Part shown: piece by piece, positions 6,966 to 11,214 of the stretch | Numbering within the stretch: the first letter of the stretch is position 1 | How the letters are laid out: every line of letters begins with the position of its first letter | Assembly (NCBI GenBank): GCA_023434095.1 | Contig: JAEYTJ010000078.1 | Coordinates: forward strand, 1-11,214 | Origin: Pseudomonadota bacterium | GTDB taxonomy: Bacteria; Pseudomonadota; Alphaproteobacteria; Rhizobiales; Xanthobacteraceae | Length of the DNA stretch: 11,214 nucleotides | Direction of reading: 5' to 3' | The notes under the pieces: generated by a model | The model's database searches: none | Told to the model about the DNA's origin: nothing | Seen by the model: the letters and a program-made list of their open reading frames with translations, nothing else | Position numbers and translations under genes: made by a program

Positions 6966-8540
6966 TCATTCGGCGGCTTCGAGGCGGCGCGGGGGTGCGC
7001 CGAATTCCTCGGGGAAATGGTTCAGCGCACTCAGCACCGGATAGGGGGTAAACCCGCCGAGGGCGCAAAGGGATCCGAGCTTCATGGTCTGGCACAGGTC
7101 GGTGAGTGTCGCGAGATTGGCCTCGACGCGCTCACCGGCGATGATCCTGTCCATCAATTCGACGCCGCGCGTCGAGCCAATGCGGCAGGGCGTGCACTTG
7201 CCGCAGCTTTCCACGGAGCAGAACTCCATGGCGAAGCGCGCCATCTTGGCGAGGTCGGCGCTCTCGTCGAACACGACGATGCCGCCATGGCCGATCAGCG
7301 CGTCCTTGGCCGCGAAGGCCTCGTAGTCGAAGGGCAGGTCGAACTGCCAGGTCGGCACATAGGCGCCAAGCGGGCCGCCGACCTGCGCGGCCTTCACCGG
7401 CTTGCCGGTGGCGGTGCCGCCGCCGATGTCGTTGATCAGCTCGCCCAGCGTGATGCCGAAGGCGGTCTCGAACAGGCCGCCGAACTTCACATTGCCGGCG
7501 ATCTGGATCGGCATCGTGCCGCGCGAGCGGCCCATGCCGAAATTGGCGTAGAACTCGCCGCCATCGGCCAGGATATGCGGCACGGCGGTCAGCGAGAGCA
7601 CGTTATTGATGACGGTCGGCTTCTGGAACAGACCCTTATGCGCCGGCAGCGGCGGCTTGGCGCGCACCGTGCCGCGCTTGCCTTCCAGGCTGTCCAGCAG
7701 CGCGGTTTCCTCGCCGCACACATAGGCGCCGGCGCCCATGCGCACTTCCATGTCGAAGCTGTAGGGCGAACCGGCGATGTTGGTGCCGAGCATGCCGTTG
7801 GCGCGGGCCACCTCGATCGCCTTCTCCATCGCCCAGATGGCGTGGGGGTATTCCGAGCGGGTGTAGACATACCCCTTGGTGGCGCCCACCGCGATGCCGG
7901 CGATGGTCATGCCCTCGATCAGCTCGAAGGGGTCGCCTTCCATGATCATGCGGTCGGCGAAGGTGCCGCTGTCGCCTTCGTCGGCGTTGCAGACGATGTA
8001 TTTGCGGTCGGCCTTGGCGTCCGCCACCGTCTTCCACTTGATGGCGGTCGGGAAGCCGGCGCCGCCGCGGCCGCGCAGGCCGGACTTCTTCACTTCCTCG
8101 ATGATGTTGGACGGGCCGAGCTGCAGCGCGCGCTCCAGACCCTTGTAGCCGCCATGGGCGCGGTAATCGGTATAGGAGGCCGGGTCGATGATGCCGCAGC
8201 GGGCGAAGGTGAGGCGCGTCTGCTTGGCGAGGAACGGGTGCTCCTCGGGCTTGCCGATACGCAGCGCGTGGTCGCCGCCCGTCAGGAAGCCGGCCGCGAA
8301 CAGGCCCTCGACATCGCCGGCATCGACCGGACCATAGGCGATCCGGCCTTCGGCGGTGACGACCTCTACCATCGGCTCCAGCCACAGCATGCCGCGCGAG
8401 CCGTTGCGGACGATCTCCACCGGCTGGCGCGCCGAAAGCGCCGCGGCGGCGATCGCCTCGGCCACCTCGTCGGCGCCGCAGGCGATGGCGCAGGCGTCCT
8501 TGGGAACGTAGATACGAATGGTCCCGGCAGTGGTGCTCAT
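6966..8540 (-). CDS. fdsB: Formate dehydrogenase beta (diaphorase, NuoF-like) subunit FdsB
   Basis: This 524-aa subunit holds FMN and one [4Fe-4S] cluster and reduces NAD+ with electrons from FdsA. The NuoF core begins near 110: the glycine-rich LRGRGGAGFPT at 155-165 and NADEGDSGTFADR at 185-197 form the NAD(H)/FMN site, and GAYVCGEETALLDSLEGKRG at 271-290 follows. The C-terminal cluster uses Cys446, 449 and 452 (ESCGKCTPC) and Cys492. The first ~105 residues look like the degenerate thioredoxin-fold domain of FdsB proteins; only two cysteines (17, 21) are there, too few for the [2Fe-2S] cluster of related domains. The chosen ATG at 8540 overlaps the fdsG stop in an ATGA and has GGAGG seven bases upstream. 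An in-frame ATG at 8645 would add 35 arginine-rich residues lying inside fdsG and is rejected. Confidence 0.97.
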   Translation of the reverse strand: MSTTAGTIRIYVPKDACAIACGADEVAEAIAAAALSARQPVEIVRNGSRGMLWLEPMVEVVTAEGRIAYGPVDAGDVEGLFAAGFLTGGDHALRIGKPEEHPFLAKQTRLTFARCGIIDPASYTDYRAHGGYKGLERALQLGPSNIIEEVKKSGLRGRGGAGFPTAIKWKTVADAKADRKYIVCNADEGDSGTFADRMIMEGDPFELIEGMTIAGIAVGATKGYVYTRSEYPHAIWAMEKAIEVARANGMLGTNIAGSPYSFDMEVRMGAGAYVCGEETALLDSLEGKRGTVRAKPPLPAHKGLFQKPTVINNVLSLTAVPHILADGGEFYANFGMGRSRGTMPIQIAGNVKFGGLFETAFGITLGELINDIGGGTATGKPVKAAQVGGPLGAYVPTWQFDLPFDYEAFAAKDALIGHGGIVVFDESADLAKMARFAMEFCSVESCGKCTPCRIGSTRGVELMDRIIAGERVEANLATLTDLCQTMKLGSLCALGGFTPYPVLSALNHFPEEFGAPPRRLEAAE

Positions 8541-9010
8541 GACTGGGCCTCCGAGATCAGGGCATCGAGCCGGCGCTCGTTGAGCCGCGCGACGATCCGG
8601 CCGTCCAGCATGGCGGAAGGGGCGGTCGCGCACAGGCCGAGGCAATAGATGGGCTCGACGGTGACGCGGCCATCCGCCGTGGTCTCGCCCAGCTTGCAGC
8701 CCAGCTTGTGCTCGGCGTGCTCGGCCAGCGCATCGCCACCCGCCGCCTGGCAGGCCTCGGCGCGGCAGAGCTTCAGCACGTGGCGGCCGGCGGGCTCGTG
8801 ACGGAAATCGTGATAGAAGGTCACCACGCCGTGAACTTCGGCGCGCGAGACGTTCAGCTTCTCGGCCAGCATCGGCACGACGGCGTCGGGAACGTGGCCG
8901 AACGTCTCCTGCACCGCGTGGAGCATCGGCATCAGCGGGCCTTCCAGATGAGCGAACTCATCGATGACCGCGCGGGCGCGCTCGTCGCTCCAGGGTTCGT
9001 AATGCGGCAT
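8537..9010 (-). CDS. fdsG: Formate dehydrogenase gamma (NuoE-like [2Fe-2S]) subunit FdsG
   Basis: First gene of the operon, 157 aa, a NuoE-type thioredoxin-fold ferredoxin that docks on FdsB to form the NAD+-reducing module. A helical N-terminal part contains HAVQETFGHVP at 31-41, a NuoE hallmark. The [2Fe-2S] ligands are Cys82 and Cys87 (LCRAEAC) and Cys123 and Cys127 (YCLGLC). VHGVVTFYHDF at 59-69 is the conserved family stretch before the cluster domain. The start ATG at 9010 is preceded by GGGAG only two bases away and by AAGG about 11 bases away, so the ribosome binding site is not ideal. The next in-frame Met (residue 27) would remove conserved helix, so 9010 is kept. Its last bases form the ATGA overlap with fdsB. 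The dyad at 9096-9112 lies 86 bases upstream. Confidence 0.96.
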   Translation of the reverse strand: MPHYEPWSDERARAVIDEFAHLEGPLMPMLHAVQETFGHVPDAVVPMLAEKLNVSRAEVHGVVTFYHDFRHEPAGRHVLKLCRAEACQAAGGDALAEHAEHKLGCKLGETTADGRVTVEPIYCLGLCATAPSAMLDGRIVARLNERRLDALISEAQS

Positions 9011-9095
9011 TTCTCCCGTAGCCTTCTTTTAGAATTTTCCAAAGGTAAGGATGGTACGCGCTGACTTTGAAATCAATTCAGGTGTTCCGTGCCAC

Positions 9096-9112
9096 GATAG
9101 AATTTCTCTATC
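9096..9112. promoter_or_regulatory. Interrupted dyad GATAGA-N5-TCTATC, possible LysR-type operator for fdsGBACD
   Basis: GATAGAATTTCTCTATC has perfect 6-base arms around 5 bases and contains a T-N11-A core (9098 to 9110), the usual LysR-family layout. It sits in the 251-base divergent region, 86 bases upstream of fdsG and 150 bases upstream of comM. Formate dehydrogenase operons in other bacteria (FdsR in Cupriavidus) are known to use LysR-type regulators, but none is encoded here. The dyad is seen; the role is inference. Confidence 0.45.
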
Positions 9113-9178
9113 ATCAATCAGGCCGGTGCTCTCTTAACGTTCCGTTCATGTTCCTGCCGGTTTGTTCCCTTATTGTTC

Positions 9179-9206
9179 TTGACGGGCCGGTCTTAGCCCG
9201 TATTCT
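9179..9206 (+). promoter_or_regulatory. Candidate sigma70-type promoter of comM
   Basis: TTGACG at 9179-9184 and TATTCT at 9201-9206 are separated by 16 bases, close to the -35 and -10 consensus. Transcription would start near 9213, leaving a leader of about 50 bases before the comM ATG. The match stands out in GC-rich surroundings. I found no equally good promoter on the minus strand for fdsG. Confidence 0.5.
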
Positions 9207-9261
9207 GCCACCGACAGGCGCGCGCCGGGGATGGGCGCCGCGACTCCCGAAGGAGGGCGCG

Positions 9262-10794
9262 ATGGTCCAGCGTGTGGCGACGGTGGCGTTCGAAGGTGTC
9301 GAGACCCGCCCGGTCGACGTTCAAGTTCAGGTGAGCCCGGGCCTGCCGGCCTTCAACCTCGTCGGCCTGGCCGACAAGGCGGTCACCGAGGCCAAGGAGC
9401 GGGTCCGCGCCGCCCTCACCGCGTCGGGCCTTGCGCTGCCGGCCCGGCGCATCACCGTCAACCTCGCCCCCGCCGATCTTCCGAAGGAAGGCAGCCATTA
9501 CGATCTGCCTATCGCCCTCGGGCTGATGGCGGCGATCGGCGCCATCGGGCCGGAAGCGCTGGACGGCTTCACCGTTGTCGGCGAGCTGGCCCTCGACGGG
9601 CGCATCGCCGCCGTCTCCGGCGTGCTGCCGGCCGCCATCGGGGCGAATGCCCGCGGCCACGGTCTCATCTGCCCGGAGGCGTGCGGGCCGGAGGCGGCGT
9701 GGGCGAGCCCCGACATGGCGGTGCTGGCGCCCCAGTCGCTGATCCAGCTGGTCAATCATTTCGCCGGCCGCCAGCTCCTCGCCCGTCCCGAGCCCCGGCT
9801 GGAAGCGGGCATCGCCCAGCTGCCCGATCTGGCAGATGTGAAGGGCCAGGAGACCGCGCGCCGCGCGCTGGAGATCGCCGCTGCCGGGCGCCACAACCTG
9901 CTTCTCAGCGGGCCGCCCGGAGCCGGCAAGTCGATGCTGGCGCAGCGCCTTCCCTCGCTGCTGCCGCCGCTCACCCCCTCCGAGTTGCTGGAAGTCTCGA
10001 TGGTCGCCTCGGTGGCCGGCACCCTGCAGGGCGGGGCGCTGACCAGCCGCCGTCCCTTCCGTGCCCCGCACCACTCCGCCAGCATGGCGGCGATGGTGGG
10101 CGGGGGCATCAGGGCCCGGCCGGGCGAGGTGTCGCTCGCCCATAATGGCGTGCTGTTCCTCGACGAATTGCCGGAATTCGCCCCCGCCGTGCTCGATTCG
10201 CTGCGCCAGCCGCTGGAGACCGGGGAAGCGGTCATCGCCCGTGCCAACCACCGCATCTCCTACCCTGCCCGCTTCCAACTGATCGCCGCGATGAATCCCT
10301 GCCGCTGCGGCCGCGCCGGCGAGCCGGGGCAGACCTGCCGGCGGGGGCCACGCTGCGCGGCGGAGTACCAGGAGCGCCTGTCCGGACCGTTTCTCGACCG
10401 CGTCGACCTGCATCTCGACGTGCCGGCGGTGGCGGCGGTCGATCTCGTGCGTCCCGGCCCGTCCGAGCCGAGCGCGGCGGTCGCGCGGCGGGTGGCGCAG
10501 GCGCGCCTCCTCCAGCGCGAGCGCTTCCTCGCCCTCGGCCGGCCCGACCTGTTCACCAATGCCGAGGCCTCGGGCCCGATCCTCGAGGAGATCGCCACCC
10601 CGGACGCCGCCGGCACCGCCCTGCTGGCGGACGCGGCAAAGCTGATGCGCCTCTCCGCCCGCGGCTATCACCGGGTGCTGCGGGTGGCGCGCACCCTCGC
10701 GGATCTGGCGGGTGCCGAGACGGTCAGCCGGGGTCATCTGGCGGAGGCGCTCGCCTACCGCGCCGCCGCCGACCGCCACGCCGCCGCGGCCTGA
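9262..10794 (+). CDS. comM: YifB/ComM family Mg-chelatase-like AAA+ ATPase
   Basis: A 510-aa AAA+ ATPase, about the size of E. coli YifB (506 aa). ComM of Vibrio cholerae and relatives is a hexameric helicase that helps branch migration when transformed DNA is integrated; in bacteria without known competence its job is unclear. The N-terminal ~170 residues form the Lon-S5-like ChlI domain (VSPGLPAFNLVGLADKAV, 24-41). Walker A is GPPGAGKS at 217-224, and RRPFRAPHHSAS at 263-274 is the family insert. Walker B is VLFLDEL at 297-303, sensor-1 Asn is in AAMNPC (342-347), and Cys347, 349, 359 and 365 form a possible zinc knot. FLDRVDL at 377-383 carries the probable arginine finger Arg380. The C-terminal helical domain is from about 405. 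The ATG at 9262 follows AGGAGG at five-base spacing. An upstream in-frame ATG at 9067 would add 65 residues unlike the family and crosses the promoter. Confidence 0.97.
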   Translation: MVQRVATVAFEGVETRPVDVQVQVSPGLPAFNLVGLADKAVTEAKERVRAALTASGLALPARRITVNLAPADLPKEGSHYDLPIALGLMAAIGAIGPEALDGFTVVGELALDGRIAAVSGVLPAAIGANARGHGLICPEACGPEAAWASPDMAVLAPQSLIQLVNHFAGRQLLARPEPRLEAGIAQLPDLADVKGQETARRALEIAAAGRHNLLLSGPPGAGKSMLAQRLPSLLPPLTPSELLEVSMVASVAGTLQGGALTSRRPFRAPHHSASMAAMVGGGIRARPGEVSLAHNGVLFLDELPEFAPAVLDSLRQPLETGEAVIARANHRISYPARFQLIAAMNPCRCGRAGEPGQTCRRGPRCAAEYQERLSGPFLDRVDLHLDVPAVAAVDLVRPGPSEPSAAVARRVAQARLLQRERFLALGRPDLFTNAEASGPILEEIATPDAAGTALLADAAKLMRLSARGYHRVLRVARTLADLAGAETVSRGHLAEALAYRAAADRHAAAA

Positions 10795-10810
10795 CGAAAG
10801 AACGGGCGGG

Positions 10811-10839
10811 GGCCCAGCCGGGGAAGGGCCTTGTTGTTT
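10811..10839 (+). terminator. Candidate intrinsic terminator after comM
   Basis: GGCCC (10811-10815) and GGGCC (10826-10830) form a 5-base GC stem around a 10-base loop, followed by TTGTTGTTT. It begins 17 bases after the comM stop codon. The stem is short and the T-tract is interrupted by G, so it may be weak. Confidence 0.45.
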
Positions 10840-10879
10840 CATCCGACACCGCAAGAGGGGCAGCCGCTATCGCCGCCCA

Positions 10880-10904
10880 AGCCCCGCCGCATCGCCACGG
10901 GGCT
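10880..10904. repeat. Inverted repeat AGCCCCG-N11-CGGGGCT after comM
   Basis: Perfect 7-base arms flank an 11-base loop. GGCTGG (10901-10906), which partly shares the right arm, can instead pair with CCAGCC (10921-10926), giving an alternative stem. There is no T-tract. It lies between the comM terminator candidate and the promoter region of the next gene; the role is unknown. Confidence 0.4.
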
Positions 10905-10966
10905 GGACAGCTTCCGGTCCCCAGCCGGGCCTCGCGCCGCCCTCTGTCACATGAGCGTCCGAGAAA

Positions 10967-10982
10967 TGTGATTCCTGTCACA
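10967..10982. promoter_or_regulatory. CRP-type dyad TGTGA-N6-TCACA upstream of the right-edge gene
   Basis: TGTGATTCCTGTCACA matches both half-sites of the classical CRP/CAP operator exactly and is preceded by AAA as in strong E. coli sites. The sequence CTGTCACA at its right side also occurs at 10944-10951, 31 bases away. The dyad lies just before TATAGT and 35 bases before the ATG at 11018. That E. coli CRP specificity applies in this organism is an assumption. Confidence 0.5.
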
Positions 10983-10988
10983 AGACGC

Positions 10989-10994
10989 TATAGT
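10989..10994 (+). promoter_or_regulatory. Candidate -10 element of the right-edge gene
   Basis: TATAGT at 10989-10994 resembles TATAAT. At 17-base spacing the -35 position reads ATGTGA (10966-10971), a poor match that lies in the CRP-type dyad, as expected for a promoter needing an activator or blocked by a repressor. The start site would be near 11001. Confidence 0.35.
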
Positions 10995-11017
10995 GAAGGC
11001 AGCGTGGGGGACCGGAC

Positions 11018-11214
11018 ATGACGCAGCTGTTCGCCGAGGGGACTGTCGAGACACCGCCGGCCTCGCGGTTCGCCGCCTCGCTCGCCGCCCCCGGCCTCTC
11101 GGCGCTGCGCAGCTTCTTTACTCCTCGAACAGCCCTGCCCGGCGCCGCGCCGCTGCGTCTGGTGCCGGCCGCGCTTACCCCTTCGCGCCTGCTGCCGGCG
11201 CTGCGCTCCTATTC
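11018..11214 (+). CDS. Unidentified protein, N-terminal part only, cut by the right edge
   Basis: An open frame from the ATG at 11018 runs to the window end without a stop, giving 65 full codons. GGGGGACC lies about five bases upstream as a ribosome binding site, and a promoter-like region precedes it. The visible part, beginning MTQLFAEGTVETPP, is rich in Ala, Leu, Pro and Arg (FAASLAAPGLSALRSFF, LRLVPAALTPSRLLPALRSY). It has no clear signal peptide, membrane segment or motif. It reads like a poorly conserved N-terminal extension ahead of a domain that would start beyond the window. I do not recognise it. The ribosome binding site, the upstream dyad and the strong GC third-position codon use support a real gene over a chance frame. 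Confidence 0.55.
   Translation, partial: MTQLFAEGTVETPPASRFAASLAAPGLSALRSFFTPRTALPGAAPLRLVPAALTPSRLLPALRSY

Noticed and set aside
5697..8648. A 983-codon open frame on the plus strand opposite fdsB and fdsA
   Set aside because: High GC at third positions of the real minus-strand genes removes stops from the opposite frame. The product is rich in Gly, Ala, Arg, His and Asp with no family features, while the minus strand encodes clear FdsB and FdsA.
9084..9100. Possible sigma54 promoter on the minus strand (TGGCACGG upstream of fdsG)
   Set aside because: The -24-like TGGCAC is present, but no GC falls at the required 10-base spacing after GG, so the -12 element is missing.
9064..9120. Possible FNR/FixK boxes (TTGAT-N4-ATCAA) upstream of fdsG
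   Set aside because: Only single TTGAT half-sites are seen at two places; neither has a matching second half at the right spacing.
9067..9261. N-terminal extension of ComM from the ATG at 9067
   Set aside because: It lacks a ribosome binding site, spans the best promoter candidate and adds residues foreign to the family; the ATG at 9262 has AGGAGG and matches YifB length.
9193..10854. A 553-codon open frame on the minus strand opposite comM
   Set aside because: Antisense shadow of the comM AAA ATPase; no motifs, skewed Arg/Gly/Ala composition, and it runs over both ends of comM.

Overview
The window reads as a chromosomal stretch of a high-GC alphaproteobacterium. The strong GC bias at third codon positions, the fdsG-fdsB-fdsA-fdhD-fdsD gene order and the protein sequences suggest Hyphomicrobiales, possibly the Xanthobacteraceae (Ancylobacter/Starkeya/Xanthobacter type). 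That placement is recognition from memory, not a search. I saw no rRNA, tRNA, CRISPR array, insertion sequence or phage gene.

Minus strand, from about 9010 down to 1: a complete five-gene operon for a soluble, NAD+-dependent, molybdenum (or tungsten) formate dehydrogenase occupies 9010-2956. FdsG ([2Fe-2S], NuoE-like) and FdsB (FMN, [4Fe-4S], NuoF-like) form the NAD+-reducing module. FdsA (951 aa, with cysteine sets for five Fe-S clusters and a Cys-His Mo site) oxidises formate to CO2. FdhD (also called FdsC) supplies sulfur to the molybdenum cofactor, and FdsD is the small delta subunit. The genes are tightly coupled: a 4-base ATGA overlap between fdsG and fdsB, a 12-base gap holding the fdsA ribosome binding site, and an 11-base overlap between fdhD and fdsD. 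Downstream on the same strand, after 247 bases, is a Kef-type cation/proton antiporter with an RCK nucleotide-binding domain (2708-879). After another 173 bases comes the 5' part of a short-form 6-phosphogluconate dehydrogenase, cut by the left edge (705-1).

Plus strand, from 9262: a ComM/YifB-family Mg-chelatase-like AAA ATPase (510 aa) is transcribed divergently from the fds operon. The shared 251-base region holds a good sigma70-like promoter for comM and a GATAGA-N5-TCTATC dyad that could be a LysR-type operator for the fds genes. A GC-rich hairpin with a T-rich tail follows comM. The right edge holds the first 197 bases of an unidentified gene starting at 11018. Its upstream region has an exact TGTGA-N6-TCACA dyad, the CRP-type half-site pattern, next to a TATAGT -10 candidate.

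The genes suggest an organism that can take electrons from formate as NADH. I find no convincing undescribed multi-gene system. The points worth a second look are regulatory: the two operator-like dyads and several perfect inverted repeats between genes.
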